A DNA stretch of 54,028 nucleotides. It comes from a virus. The stretch covers positions 1 through 54,028 of the IMG/VR virus record IMGVR_UViG_3300017605_000242. One strand, given 5' to 3'. Positions 6,026 through 15,308 of the stretch are shown here, one piece after another. Within the stretch, counting starts at the first letter, position 1, and every line of letters starts with the position of its first letter. The notes under the pieces were generated by a model, which saw only the letters and a program-made list of their open reading frames with translations, searched no databases and was not told where the DNA came from. Made by a program: the position numbers and the translations under genes.

Positions 6026-6061
6026 ATAGCCCGGTAGCCTTACGGCTTACCGGGCTATTTT
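6026..6061 (+). terminator. Rho-independent terminator between convergent operons
   Basis: GC-rich hairpin ATAGCCCGGTA-GCC-TTAC-GGC-TTACCGGGCTAT followed by ATTTTG on the + strand. It ends the left + strand block and faces the end of the late operon, so it probably works for both directions. Confidence 0.8.
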
Positions 6062-6194
6062 GCGTTGTGCCCTTAGAATCGATCTGAGCGCGTTTCAGGG
6101 CTATTCTGTCAGGGCCAGGTAACGTGTCCAGAGCCCTTAGATTCTAGTGAGTTAATGCTGGTCACAGCGTCGGATTCAGGCACCTAGGCCAGTG

Positions 6195-7235
6195 TCAGGC
6201 GAAAACCCAGAAGGTTGCACCCTTGATCTTGTCAGTAGGCTTCACGGTGCCAGCCGCCAGGCCGTCAACGTAGGCCGTAGCCGCCGCGTCAAGGTGGCCA
6301 TAGTGCTTCACCGTGTTGGACACGAGCGAAGCCACGTCAGTACCCGCCACGTTCTTAGCGAAGTCAGCCAGCGAATACATACCGCCAGCCGTCCAAGCCT
6401 GCCACGTCTTCGAGCCAGACGGATTCTTATCTAGCTCAAGCCACGTCTTCGGGCCGACCACGCCGTCAGAGGTTAGCTTGTGAGCCGTCTGGAATGCCTT
6501 CACAGCCGTCAGCGTGCCGTTACCGAACTGGCCGTCTTCAGCCACCTTCGCACCCCACACGTTCAGACGCTTCTGAAGATACGTCACGGCATCACCAGAC
6601 GCGCCGAAACTGAGAACCTGATCTTCTGGCTTCATGGGAACAACATCCTTACCGATAACTAGCGCTTTGAACTGATCGAGCGTGCCACGGTAGGCGTTGA
6701 AGTCCACGCGCTGACCGCTGAACGGGAACGAGCTTGAGAACTGCCACACGGCCACAGTGAGCCCGCCAAAGGCATTCCAATTGATGCTCGTGTCACTGTA
6801 TGACGTGTAAGCCGACTGGACATTAGCCAGGCCACGGTTGGCGATAGGTGCCAGTGAAGGGCTTCCGATCTTCAGCCAATACCACTTCGGCAGGTAGACC
6901 AGGTTCACGATTCCGCCTAGCGCGCGGAAACGATCGATGAACGCCACGGCATCGGCAACGCCAGGCATAGAGCCCGTGGTCTGTTCCCAATCGAGCATGA
7001 TAGGCGTCTTGCCTACCTTGGCGAAGCAATGATCAGCCTGAGCCGCACCATTGCCCGCGTGCAAGAAGTGATAACCAAAGAAGAACACGTTATGACGCGC
7101 CGCTTCAGCCTGATGGGTGGCATAGGTCGAATCGTTCCATCCCGTGCCTTCGGTAGCCTTGGCACATACGGCAACCGTACCCGCCAGGCTGATGTTGCCC
7201 TGAAAAGAGCTGATGTCAGGGTAAAAAATCGTCAT
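6195..7235 (-). CDS. Endolysin: GH25 muramidase plus peptidoglycan-binding domain
   Basis: 346 residues, last gene of the late operon. The N-terminal domain is a GH25 lysozyme fold: D7 in YPDISSFQG, and the MLDWEQ strand supplying D82 and E84 as catalytic acids. Residues about 205-270 (LSFGASGDAVTYLQKRL...DGVVGPKTWLEL) form a PG_binding_1 repeat that anchors the enzyme to the wall. The C-terminal ~70 residues are of unknown type. It hydrolyses the MurNAc-GlcNAc bond at lysis. Ribosome site GGAAGG lies before the ATG. No signal peptide, so it needs the holin for release. Confidence 0.92.
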   Translation of the reverse strand: MTIFYPDISSFQGNISLAGTVAVCAKATEGTGWNDSTYATHQAEAARHNVFFFGYHFLHAGNGAAQADHCFAKVGKTPIMLDWEQTTGSMPGVADAVAFIDRFRALGGIVNLVYLPKWYWLKIGSPSLAPIANRGLANVQSAYTSYSDTSINWNAFGGLTVAVWQFSSSFPFSGQRVDFNAYRGTLDQFKALVIGKDVVPMKPEDQVLSFGASGDAVTYLQKRLNVWGAKVAEDGQFGNGTLTAVKAFQTAHKLTSDGVVGPKTWLELDKNPSGSKTWQAWTAGGMYSLADFAKNVAGTDVASLVSNTVKHYGHLDAAATAYVDGLAAGTVKPTDKIKGATFWVFA

Positions 7236-7312
7236 CAGGATAAGCCTTCCGTCTTGTTACTTGAGTGGTGAGCGCCACCACTGGTGAGCCGCAGCAATGG
7301 CGCTCACCTTTG

Positions 7313-8218
7313 CTAGTTCTGTCCCTTGTCCTTCAGCCAGGCTCGAAGAGCCGTAGCCAGGTAAGCCCGTGGGCTGAAGCTGTTCAGGTAGCGCTTAGCC
7401 GCCTTCACCAACGCCACTTCGGCAGGATCAAGCACCACAGGGCCAGGTGGCGTAGGGCCGTCAGGGAAGGGGTTAGGCTGGCCAGTCAGCGCCGCGAACT
7501 GAGCGCCAAACGCCTTCTTATCGATGCCAGCCACCGTGACGCCGGTAGCCGCGTTGACCCAATCGGAATCAATCAGGCACCACGCTTCAGAGACGTACTT
7601 AGCCCAGAAGGCATAAGTCATCTTCTGGATTGCACCCCACGTGTAGACGTACAGGTAATTGCTGTCATAGCCAACCACCAAGACGCAATGCCCGCCTTCG
7701 ATCGGTGAGCCGCTGACCACATCCCATGGCTTGCCAGCGTTGAACTGATCCATAGCCGATGCTGGGAAGCTGAAGCCGATATCTACCGCGCCGAATTCGG
7801 CAACCGCCAGCTTGACATCAGCCAGGTTGTGAACATCGATCTGAGCGAAGGCCGCGATCGTGTGGCCGCTGAATCCGACCTTCCGAAGATCGTTCAATCC
7901 GTCCTGAAGGATCGTACCCTGATCGGAATTCGGGTCACTGGGATTGAATCCCGTGATGCGCGAGTAAGCCGCCAGCGCTTCGGCCGTGGTTACCTGAAGT
8001 TCGGTGCCCTGGCCGATGAAGGTCTGTTGCTCTACCACGTGGCCGCTGGCCGCTTCTACGCAATCGCCATACTGGTCATTACCGAGCATACCGATTGACG
8101 GAATTGAACTGTAGTCCACGCTGGCTGGCGCAACCGCGCCAGGTGCCCTGAACATACGGAAGTAGAGCCGTGCCTTGGCAGGATCGTTAGGCTTCAAGCC
8201 AGGGTGAAACGTCACCAT
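7313..8218 (-). CDS. Papain-like cysteine peptidase, lysis cassette
   Basis: 301 residues. The motif GNDQYGDCVEAA gives a likely catalytic C53, and EGGHCVLVVGYDS gives H177, followed by a Y-W-G strand (YVYTWG), the order typical of C1/C39-type papain folds. The C-terminal third is proline-rich with a helical tail. Proteins of this type are common in actinophages next to the endolysin and are assumed to cleave peptide cross-links or assist host entry; the substrate is not known here. Well-placed ribosome site AAGGG. Confidence 0.75.
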   Translation of the reverse strand: MVTFHPGLKPNDPAKARLYFRMFRAPGAVAPASVDYSSIPSIGMLGNDQYGDCVEAASGHVVEQQTFIGQGTELQVTTAEALAAYSRITGFNPSDPNSDQGTILQDGLNDLRKVGFSGHTIAAFAQIDVHNLADVKLAVAEFGAVDIGFSFPASAMDQFNAGKPWDVVSGSPIEGGHCVLVVGYDSNYLYVYTWGAIQKMTYAFWAKYVSEAWCLIDSDWVNAATGVTVAGIDKKAFGAQFAALTGQPNPFPDGPTPPGPVVLDPAEVALVKAAKRYLNSFSPRAYLATALRAWLKDKGQN

Positions 8219-8532
8219 CGTGATAACCCTTCATTCGGTATCTTGTTAACTGTGCCAGCGGCTACGCACGCTTCATAGCCTTGGCGAGCCAGCTTGGTTA
8301 TGTTCCTGTGTGCCTTCTCAACTGGAAGGCCGCGTGACAGTTCATACATAACACGGTGAATGGAGTAGTGGCACGAGTCACAGACGTTGGCCATATTGCC
8401 AGGCACGGTAGCGCCGCCAGCCTCTTGAGGCTGTATGTGGTGCCACACGAACCTGAGTGGCTGAGGATTGTGAGCCGTAGTCACCTGACACGATGTGGCC
8501 TTGACGCCGTGAAGCTCAGTTAGAGCCGTCAT
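8212..8532 (-). CDS. HNH endonuclease
   Basis: 106 residues. The core WHHIQPQEAGGATVPGN...CDSCHYSIH has the paired histidines, the conserved N and the C-x2-C/H expected of an HNH nuclease. Overlaps the peptidase gene by seven bases and the holin gene by 17. It could be a free-standing homing-type nuclease lodged in the lysis cassette. Confidence 0.75.
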   Translation of the reverse strand: MTALTELHGVKATSCQVTTAHNPQPLRFVWHHIQPQEAGGATVPGNMANVCDSCHYSIHRVMYELSRGLPVEKAHRNITKLARQGYEACVAAGTVNKIPNEGLSRW

Positions 8533-8785
8533 GCTTGATCACCGCTGGCTCTTCGAGCGCCACAGGCTTGATCTGAACGTCAAGCTTGTTCAGGGGAACC
8601 ACGTTCCCGCGCACAATCAGGCCAAGGAACACAGCCGCCATGCTCGTGTATGCCACAAGCTGATCAGCCGTCACGTGGAATCCGAAGTGAGCCGCCATAG
8701 CCACGCCTACGTTGACCAGAGCCGCCACCAGTGCCGGATTGGTCTTCAGCATGTAGGCCGCAGCCTGGTAGATACGAGTCAGCAT
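8516..8785 (-). CDS. Probable holin, 89 aa
   Basis: Two hydrophobic helices (residues about 17-35, ALVAALVNVGVAMAAHFGF, and 43-60, VAYTSMAAVFLGLIVRG) with a short loop and a charged, acidic C-terminal tail. Size, topology and place beside the endolysin genes fit a small class II-type holin, which forms membrane lesions that release the endolysin. Confidence 0.75.
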   Translation of the reverse strand: MLTRIYQAAAYMLKTNPALVAALVNVGVAMAAHFGFHVTADQLVAYTSMAAVFLGLIVRGNVVPLNKLDVQIKPVALEEPAVIKHDGSN

Positions 8786-9162
8786 AATTGCCCATCTTCC
8801 TTCTTAATCACTGGCTTAGGGCCAGACCCTAGCTCGATTGTCTTGAGCTGTGCTTCAAGACGTACCTTGGCTATCTGAAGCTCAATGACTTCAGCCCTGA
8901 GCTGAACATTGGATGCCCGTAGCTGGCCTAGTTGCTCGTCAAGTTCCCTGATCTGAACGCGAAGCCCTTCAACGTGGCCTTCGAGCACTTCAAGAGCTGA
9001 TTCGTAGATGTTCTTGGCACGCTCGTAAGCCTCAGCATCAACATCAGCCTTCTTGGCTTGCTCAGTGGCCTTAGCAGCACGCGAAGCGCCAAGGTAGGAA
9101 CCATAACCAACTACCAGCGCCAAGACCGCTAGAAGTATCTCAACGATCTGACTGTCAGTCAT
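8779..9162 (-). CDS. One-helix membrane protein with long coiled coil, lysis cassette
   Basis: 127 residues: an N-terminal hydrophobic helix (residues 7-25, VEILLAVLALVVGYGSYLG) followed by about 75 residues of heptad-like coiled coil (VEGLRVQIRELDEQLGQLRA...). The layout recalls spanin-like or holin-modulating proteins of actinophages. Overlaps the holin start by seven bases. Confidence 0.65.
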   Translation of the reverse strand: MTDSQIVEILLAVLALVVGYGSYLGASRAAKATEQAKKADVDAEAYERAKNIYESALEVLEGHVEGLRVQIRELDEQLGQLRASNVQLRAEVIELQIAKVRLEAQLKTIELGSGPKPVIKKEDGQLC

Positions 9163-9575
9163 AACTCACCTTCGCTTGGCTCAGTTACGCGCTCACGCCT
9201 CTTCTCTGGCCAGGATGAAACAACTACTACGGTGGCCGCAAAAGCCGCCCATATGACAACTGATATCCAGGCACGCGGTACGGTCCCGAATATCCATATG
9301 TTCAGCCAAGCCGCCGCCCATGCGGCTTTAACCGTAGCCGCTAGTGCGTAGTGAATCCGATCGTGAATGGCGAAGACGCCAGTCAGCAGGATCAGGCCAG
9401 TAACAAGCCAGATGATCGCCCACACAGGAACAGGGAACCACAGGTCAATACTTACGGTTGGGCCAGGTTCGATGAAGAGGCTGTATCCGTAAAGCCCATC
9501 GAGCAAAGCCAGGAACAACAGGAATGCGCCACGGTGGCCGCACCTGTAAACCACCTTCCAGAAATTCCGCTTCAT
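9159..9575 (-). CDS. Polytopic membrane protein, 138 aa
   Basis: Four predicted membrane helices (about residues 16-33, 47-68, 80-95, 100-122) with a charged C-terminus. It shares a 4-base overlap with the coiled-coil protein. It may act with the holin in lysis; no family recognised. Confidence 0.65.
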   Translation of the reverse strand: MKRNFWKVVYRCGHRGAFLLFLALLDGLYGYSLFIEPGPTVSIDLWFPVPVWAIIWLVTGLILLTGVFAIHDRIHYALAATVKAAWAAAWLNIWIFGTVPRAWISVVIWAAFAATVVVVSSWPEKRRERVTEPSEGEL

Positions 9576-9576
9576 C

Positions 9577-10119
9577 TCAGCTAATCCCTTGCCACATCAC
9601 GATCAGGCTTGGCGTGCCGTTAGCCACGCGCGTTGTCATGTTCGCACCTGAATTCTGGAAGGCGTGAGCCGTGAAGAATTCACCTGACTGAAGGAACATC
9701 GTTCCCGTTACTGATCGGCAACTCTCGATCGAGCTAGCCGCGCGTGCCTGATAATCCCACCTTCGGGTTGTGCTGTTGTTACTCAGCCATACCGAAGTCT
9801 GAAGAGTGTTCACCGTTGAGCCGTTGCTGTTGAAGGTGATGTTGTACCAGAATTGGTAAGTCCCTTCCCGCTGAGCGTAGATGTTGCTGACAGGCGTGCC
9901 GCTCATAGCCATGTTGTCATCATCTTGAGTGATGACATCCCACGTGATCGTTGTGTTAGTTCCCGTGGCTACGGTCTGTGAAGCGCTGGCTGTAAGCACA
10001 GTCAGCGGCCGACGCAACAGCACAGTGAACTGATCACGGATACGCCTGTTCAGCGTGGCCGCGTCTAGCGTGTCTCCCACTTGCCACGTCTCAGGTGGCA
10101 ACCAGTCAGGCGTTGGCAT
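9577..10119 (-). CDS. Tail tip protein, C1q/TNF-like fold, paralogue A
   Basis: 180 residues. The N-terminus (PPETWQVGDTLDAATLNRRI) is a tail-attachment type motif; the remainder (TVATGTNTTITWDV..., YAQREGTYQFWYNITF..., FFTAHAFQNSGA) is a beta-sandwich pattern like C1q. Two related proteins precede it in the operon. Likely a receptor-binding or tail-tip decoration protein on the virion. Confidence 0.7.
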   Translation of the reverse strand: MPTPDWLPPETWQVGDTLDAATLNRRIRDQFTVLLRRPLTVLTASASQTVATGTNTTITWDVITQDDDNMAMSGTPVSNIYAQREGTYQFWYNITFNSNGSTVNTLQTSVWLSNNSTTRRWDYQARAASSIESCRSVTGTMFLQSGEFFTAHAFQNSGANMTTRVANGTPSLIVMWQGIS

Positions 10120-10128
10120 TGGCTCACA

Positions 10129-11265
10129 TCACTTCGTGTAGCTGATGACTAGGTAAGGCTTCCCGCCCTGAGTGGCACCATAGGAATAGCCGTAGTAAGT
10201 AAGGCTCGTGGAAGGGCCAGGGCCGAAGGCCATTCCCGTGATAATCCCGTTCTGGAATGCCCACCCTTCCCAGTTGTTTTTACCGAAGTCAATTGAGTAG
10301 TTACCGCCAGCCGCACAGCTACCGCGTGACTTCTGATTCTCGAATACGTTGTTCGTATTCCACGTTGAAGGCTTGGACGTATAGTTATGCGCTCCAACGA
10401 TAGCCGTCATGCCAGAGTTGTAATAGGAATGAGCAACCTTAAAGTGGAACACCACTCGTATGTTGGTCGCACCCTTCAAGTCTCGTTCAATCTGGCCGTA
10501 GTTGAAGCCCACGAGCGAACGAGTGTTGCCACGGTTATTGTCATACCTGCCTTGGAAGCAATAAGCCGAATCGTCCCATGTGACGGTGTTGTCACCATCA
10601 TAGGTACGTGACCACGTGGCGTAATACGTCTTCGTGAAATTGGAAGTTGTGGTTCCCGTTGGTGGCTTGCTAGGTGGTGGCTTCGGGTTGCTCGTCACTG
10701 GCGCGCCACCAGAGTACGTCACATCAAGACTGGCCGCGCTCAGAAGCCTTACCGCCATGCGCGGGGCATTGTAGGGGTTGGCGCTGGCACCACAGGCCAG
10801 GGCCGCACCTGAGTTCTGGAAACACATACCAGTGATGATGTCACCAGTATTCAGCGCCACCAGAGCTGAGCACGTCTGGTTGGCCGGGTTATCCGCTGGT
10901 GCGTTGTTCGTGGATGCAACCCAGTTGCCATTAATGGTGATGTGGCCTGAGCGGATACCGCCAGCCGTGGAAGTGTTAAAGTTCATCTGATACTGAATAG
11001 CGTAAACACCTGGCCGACGCGCCACAAGGTTTGTGCTTGGTGACGTGAACATGCCGTCAGTATCGATGATCTCTGTATCCCACGTGATCGTTGCCTGAGC
11101 GCTATCAGCTATCGACTGAGAAGCGTTACGCATGACGATTGTCAGCGGTGCATACGCCAGGAACTTCTGAACATCCCTGACATTCTTGTTCAGGAAGTCA
11201 GCCGAGACAAACGAACCAGCGTCCCACGTATCCAGCGTTGGCGTTGGGATAACCAATCCGGCCAT
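10129..11265 (-). CDS. Tail tip protein, C1q-like plus extra C-terminal domain, paralogue B
   Basis: 378 residues. Residues 1-180 repeat the pattern of its neighbours (DTWDAGSFVSADFLNKNV; RRPGVYAIQYQMNF; GMCFQNSGAA). A PPPSKPPTG linker joins a second ~165-residue beta-rich domain (TKTYYATWSRTYDGDNTV...). The extra domain is the best candidate for a host-receptor binding module. Confidence 0.7.
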   Translation of the reverse strand: MAGLVIPTPTLDTWDAGSFVSADFLNKNVRDVQKFLAYAPLTIVMRNASQSIADSAQATITWDTEIIDTDGMFTSPSTNLVARRPGVYAIQYQMNFNTSTAGGIRSGHITINGNWVASTNNAPADNPANQTCSALVALNTGDIITGMCFQNSGAALACGASANPYNAPRMAVRLLSAASLDVTYSGGAPVTSNPKPPPSKPPTGTTTSNFTKTYYATWSRTYDGDNTVTWDDSAYCFQGRYDNNRGNTRSLVGFNYGQIERDLKGATNIRVVFHFKVAHSYYNSGMTAIVGAHNYTSKPSTWNTNNVFENQKSRGSCAAGGNYSIDFGKNNWEGWAFQNGIITGMAFGPGPSTSLTYYGYSYGATQGGKPYLVISYTK

Positions 11266-11807
11266 CAGACACCACGCCTTCTGAGAACTGACAAAGTGGG
11301 CAAGAAGAAGCTTTGGCTGAAGGACTGTGCCGCTGAGGCATTGTGAGTAACCACAAGCTCTATGTAATCGTTGGCCGCGAAGAGGATAAGAGCCGAAGGA
11401 GACACATCAAGGAAGCCAAGAACGGCATTGCTCGTGACGCTCGATCCGTTGTAAAGCGTTGTGCCGTTGATTCGGAAGCCCGCTGTATAGGTGGCCACCA
11501 GTGTTGAGTTAACCTCAGCGCTAGCGGTGCATTCATACCAGCCAGGCGTTCGTACCGTGATGCGCGAAGGGTTGACAGAAGACCACATAGGCGTTGCCGG
11601 GTCTTCCGTATCGAAGTTCAGCGTATCCATCGTGATCACGGTCAGAACGTTCTGTGTGACAGACTGGCTACCGCTGGCGCGCCGAATGCTGGCCGTGGGA
11701 GGGTTCATCATCAACAGCGCCGCGTTCCTAACCTCCGTATTGAAGTTGGCATCGTTCAGCGCCGTGACGCCATCAACCCACGTTATCGGTGTCTGGTCAG
11801 TAGGCAT
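11265..11807 (-). CDS. Tail tip protein, C1q-like fold, paralogue C
   Basis: 180 residues with the same N-terminal pattern (TWVDGVTALNDANFNTEVRN) and a beta-sandwich containing VRTPGWYECTASAEV and YIELVVTHNAS. Its stop and the next start overlap by one base. First of the three tandem paralogues after the large minor tail protein. Confidence 0.7.
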   Translation of the reverse strand: MPTDQTPITWVDGVTALNDANFNTEVRNAALLMMNPPTASIRRASGSQSVTQNVLTVITMDTLNFDTEDPATPMWSSVNPSRITVRTPGWYECTASAEVNSTLVATYTAGFRINGTTLYNGSSVTSNAVLGFLDVSPSALILFAANDYIELVVTHNASAAQSFSQSFFLPTLSVLRRRGV

Positions 11808-11810
11808 AGC

Positions 11811-14800
11811 TCACCACGCAACCACTGACGCGCCGCATACGCCGCGCGTGGAATCGTTCAGGACACAGAAGGGAATGGCCGTGGAAGTATCAAAGGTCAG
11901 TCCCCACGAATCGGGAGTGATATTGATCTCAAAGCCTTCAATGAACAGATCGATCGTTGTCACTTGCTCACTGGTAGACAAGCCCTGAATACGGATCATC
12001 TTCCAGATGTCAATCAAGAGCACGTTTGCCCAGTCTTGCATAAGCAAGCCTTCAAGCTGAACTTCATCACAGCGCGGATTGCCTTCAGAATAGAAGGCCA
12101 GAACATACGTGGCGTAGTTCAGAGCGTCAGCCGTGCTGGCAAGGATCGTGTCAATAGGCTTGCTGTGCAAGCCATGAAGAGCCTTGCTCACAAAGTCTGT
12201 GAGCTGAACCACAGCGCCGGTAGACAAGAGCTTGATCTGAGGATTATTCACCAGCAAGGCATCATCAGTGACCTTCTGGAATGAGCCGTCATCAACTTCA
12301 AAACCCTGAACCGTGATCAGCGGAGTAGTGGTGATTTGTTTCACGTCACGAGACTGAAACTTGATCGAGCCATTACCACCGATGTAGAAGGTTCCGCCTT
12401 CGCTCTTAGCCGCCAGGCGTAGAGCTTCCTGAAGGCTCGTCTCATCAGGCATGTGACGCGCCGCCACGGTGTCTGTCTCGTCAAGGTCTTCAAGGTCTTG
12501 GCCAGTCCAGTCAGTAAGCCGACCCATGCGGTTGTCTATCGTGTCACCAGCGAAGCCCGTAGTTCCGGCCGTGTTGATGTCACCGATCGTGTCAGCGTCA
12601 AGAACCTGGTCAAAGAAGGCCGCATGTGAATAGGTTCCGCCAGTTATGTAAGCCTGAGTTGCCTGACTACCAACAGCCGCCATCGTCATTGTGGGGAACG
12701 CTGAGAGAAGCGTAGCGCTCGAAGCCGTGGCTTGCTGAACGCCGTCAATATACAGCGTCACTACGAGTTGCCCGCCAGTGAGCTGATAGGTTGCCGCCAG
12801 GCAATGCGTCTTGCCATCGAAGTAACCAGCGTTCTTCTGAGCCTTGACGTAAACCGAAGTTGCCTCACTACCGATCGAAGCGTCAGCATACAGGTTGGTA
12901 TTAGGCGTTCCCGCTATTTGCAACAGGCACCTAGGATTAATGCCGAACGTGGAGTCTTGTACCGAAGCGATGCTTCGGACAGTAGCCGCTGAATCTGTTG
13001 AATTCCAGAACAGGCATATCGTCACTGACGTTTCATTCACCAGCGGATTGACAAGCACAGACCGAAGACCGATCCCGTTTGATCGGTCCACAGGTGCCAG
13101 GATAACCGCGCTCGATCCATCTACAGCCGGGCCAGTTCCCTGAGCCCAGTTGATAGCGCCGCCAGTACCAAGCTGAACAGGAACAAGCGCATCCTGAACA
13201 ACGTCAGCAGAGTTGGCCGCTTGCTGTTGCTGGCCGGTTCCGTTGGCTTGCTCGTCAAGCTTGTAATACGCGATGGGATTCTGAGCCATGATTGTCTCAC
13301 TCACGGCTGAGCCCACAGGAATGTTGGCCAAGACCTTCTGTCGGTCAGTGGCCGCGTAGCGGCTAAGAGTCAGTTCACCGTGGTATTCAGTAGTCCACGA
13401 ATCGGTGAGCCCGGTAAACAGCGCTTCCCAGTTTCCGCCTTGCTGCCAGGTGCCCAGTGAGCCCTGAACAAACTCGAATGCACCCATCTGAACCGTGACG
13501 TTGCCAGGGCCAGTGTTAGTAGCTGGCGCTAGCGCCAGCGTATGCATGGTTGCTGCCTTAGAAGAGCTGTTGGCCGTGAAGACCTTTGAGCCGTAGGTTC
13601 CCGCCACCTGTGGCGTACCGAAGTCGGTTACTATTCCAGTTGGACTATTACCACCAGTGCGGTAGACAACGTTCCTGACCTGTTCACCACCTGGCGCACC
13701 CCACGAAGTTGTGACGCCAGACACGTCAAAGGCCGCGCTCACAATCAGGCAACTGGCCAGCGTGGTTGTCACGTTAGGCGTTGTGTGAGTGGCGCGGAAG
13801 ACAGTTTCAGTCGTCTCAGCTATCTGGTGGATAAGGGTTGTCGGGTGAACGTGGCTGTAGTTGGTCAGCAAGACCTGAATTCCAGCCTTCGTGGTGCCCG
13901 TGCTGAAGGTGTACTTCTTGCCAGCATCGGTGGCCAGAAGGGTACGCCGGTAAAGCCAGGTCTTGCCCTTCGAGTCAGCCCACGAGTTTACAGCCGTCCA
14001 ATCAGCGTGAGCCGTTACGGTGGCAGATGCGTTGTTAACTCGCACCCATGCCAGGCACACATCACTGACAAGCGCGTTGGTCGGGATGATGACGCTACGG
14101 CTCGTGCCGTAGTTGGTGGTTTGCTGATCGCCACCGTTCCAAGTAATCGTTCGTACCGCTGGCGCAACTAGAGTCTGGCTGACGATGCCCATACGAGCCG
14201 TCACCGCGTTGGCTGGCGAAGTGGCCGTGACGCTCACAGCCTGATAGCTCGTGGTTAGCGTTGTGCTGGCCGCTGAGTCACTATCGCTGATGTAGGCACC
14301 GTTCATGTCATACCAGCGGATACGAGCCTTCACAGCGAAACTGATTCCCGTGGCCGCTGTGTCACCCTTGACCTGAAGCCTGGCGCTGTAGCTCGTGGAA
14401 GGCTTGACGTAGATCGGTTCAGCATCGTCAGGAATCCGGTTCGGTGCCTGGCCTACGCCAGTAAGAACCTGAACGCCTGTGGTATCGAGCACGCCAGTAG
14501 ACCACACCAAGTCAGCCGTCTGGCCTGAAGGTGGCGTAGCCACCGATTCAACGATGAACGTGTCAACGCTAATCCAGAAGCCAGTTGAAGAAGCGTTCTT
14601 CGTGCCAGTCACCTTGATAGTTACCGTGTGCTGTGCTGGTGCCAGGCCGCTGACCTGAAACAGCGTATTCCCGTAAGTGCGCGTAGCGTTGTATAGGTCC
14701 ACATTGGTTGGCGTGCCACCGTCAACCGACACAGCCGCGATACCGTGGTCAGAGAACTTCTCACCAGTCCACGTGAATTTAGTTCCCGTGAAGGTGAAGG

Positions 14801-15308
14801 TTGCCAGCGCGTTTGTGGTATTAGACTCGAAGCACTGGCCGTTGGAATCGTTTACATCTATCCGCGTGTTCCACGCTGGCGCATAATCAGCCGCGTCTTC
14901 TTCAAGCGTCACAGCCGCGATCGTGGTATCAATGCCCAGTGATCCCTGATCAGGCTGGAATCCGCCAGTATCGTTGGCCAGCGATTGAACGTCACTGAGC
15001 ATGTTAGCCGTGGTTGTAGGCACATTCGGCCAGCGGATACGAAGCCGCGAAGGAACGTCAATCAGAACCTTACCTAGGAACGGCTGACCAGCCTTGTCAT
15101 TGTTAAACGTCCCTAGCGAATTATCCAGCGCCAGACCTAGCGTGGCTGGTGACACGTCATCGAATACGTTCTGACGCCGCTTGCTGACCTTGATGCCTTC
15201 CTGAAGCTCGATGTAATCCGTTAGGTTCGTCCACACCAAGCCATCGTCAAGGCTCGTGAATGCCACTTCAAAGATGTGGTCAGGCCGTGGCAGGATTGGC
15301 GTACTCAT
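11811..15308 (-). CDS. Large minor tail protein with LamG-like domain
   Basis: 1165 residues. The N-terminus (PDHIFEVAFTSLDDGLVWTN) and the C-terminal region (GFEVDDGSFQKVTDDALLVNN...) match minor tail proteins of the baseplate/hub type. A middle section of about 200 residues near 700-880 (VNETSVTICLFWNSTDSAAT..., YIDGVQQATASSATLLSAF) reads as a concanavalin-like LamG domain that may bind sugars. Starts in an ATGA overlap with the tape measure gene, the usual order in siphoviruses. Confidence 0.8.
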   Translation of the reverse strand: MSTPILPRPDHIFEVAFTSLDDGLVWTNLTDYIELQEGIKVSKRRQNVFDDVSPATLGLALDNSLGTFNNDKAGQPFLGKVLIDVPSRLRIRWPNVPTTTANMLSDVQSLANDTGGFQPDQGSLGIDTTIAAVTLEEDAADYAPAWNTRIDVNDSNGQCFESNTTNALATFTFTGTKFTWTGEKFSDHGIAAVSVDGGTPTNVDLYNATRTYGNTLFQVSGLAPAQHTVTIKVTGTKNASSTGFWISVDTFIVESVATPPSGQTADLVWSTGVLDTTGVQVLTGVGQAPNRIPDDAEPIYVKPSTSYSARLQVKGDTAATGISFAVKARIRWYDMNGAYISDSDSAASTTLTTSYQAVSVTATSPANAVTARMGIVSQTLVAPAVRTITWNGGDQQTTNYGTSRSVIIPTNALVSDVCLAWVRVNNASATVTAHADWTAVNSWADSKGKTWLYRRTLLATDAGKKYTFSTGTTKAGIQVLLTNYSHVHPTTLIHQIAETTETVFRATHTTPNVTTTLASCLIVSAAFDVSGVTTSWGAPGGEQVRNVVYRTGGNSPTGIVTDFGTPQVAGTYGSKVFTANSSSKAATMHTLALAPATNTGPGNVTVQMGAFEFVQGSLGTWQQGGNWEALFTGLTDSWTTEYHGELTLSRYAATDRQKVLANIPVGSAVSETIMAQNPIAYYKLDEQANGTGQQQQAANSADVVQDALVPVQLGTGGAINWAQGTGPAVDGSSAVILAPVDRSNGIGLRSVLVNPLVNETSVTICLFWNSTDSAATVRSIASVQDSTFGINPRCLLQIAGTPNTNLYADASIGSEATSVYVKAQKNAGYFDGKTHCLAATYQLTGGQLVVTLYIDGVQQATASSATLLSAFPTMTMAAVGSQATQAYITGGTYSHAAFFDQVLDADTIGDINTAGTTGFAGDTIDNRMGRLTDWTGQDLEDLDETDTVAARHMPDETSLQEALRLAAKSEGGTFYIGGNGSIKFQSRDVKQITTTPLITVQGFEVDDGSFQKVTDDALLVNNPQIKLLSTGAVVQLTDFVSKALHGLHSKPIDTILASTADALNYATYVLAFYSEGNPRCDEVQLEGLLMQDWANVLLIDIWKMIRIQGLSTSEQVTTIDLFIEGFEINITPDSWGLTFDTSTAIPFCVLNDSTRGVCGASVVAW

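Noticed and set aside
6161-6174. 14-base match GTCACAGCGTCGGA shared with 31165-31178, at both ends of the late operon
   Set aside because: Several 14-mers are expected to repeat by chance in 54 kb, and the flanks do not extend the match, so an attachment-site reading is unsupported.
6062-6194. Convergent gap after the terminator
   Set aside because: Contains two loose CCCTTAGA repeats but no hairpin, promoter or gene that I can support.
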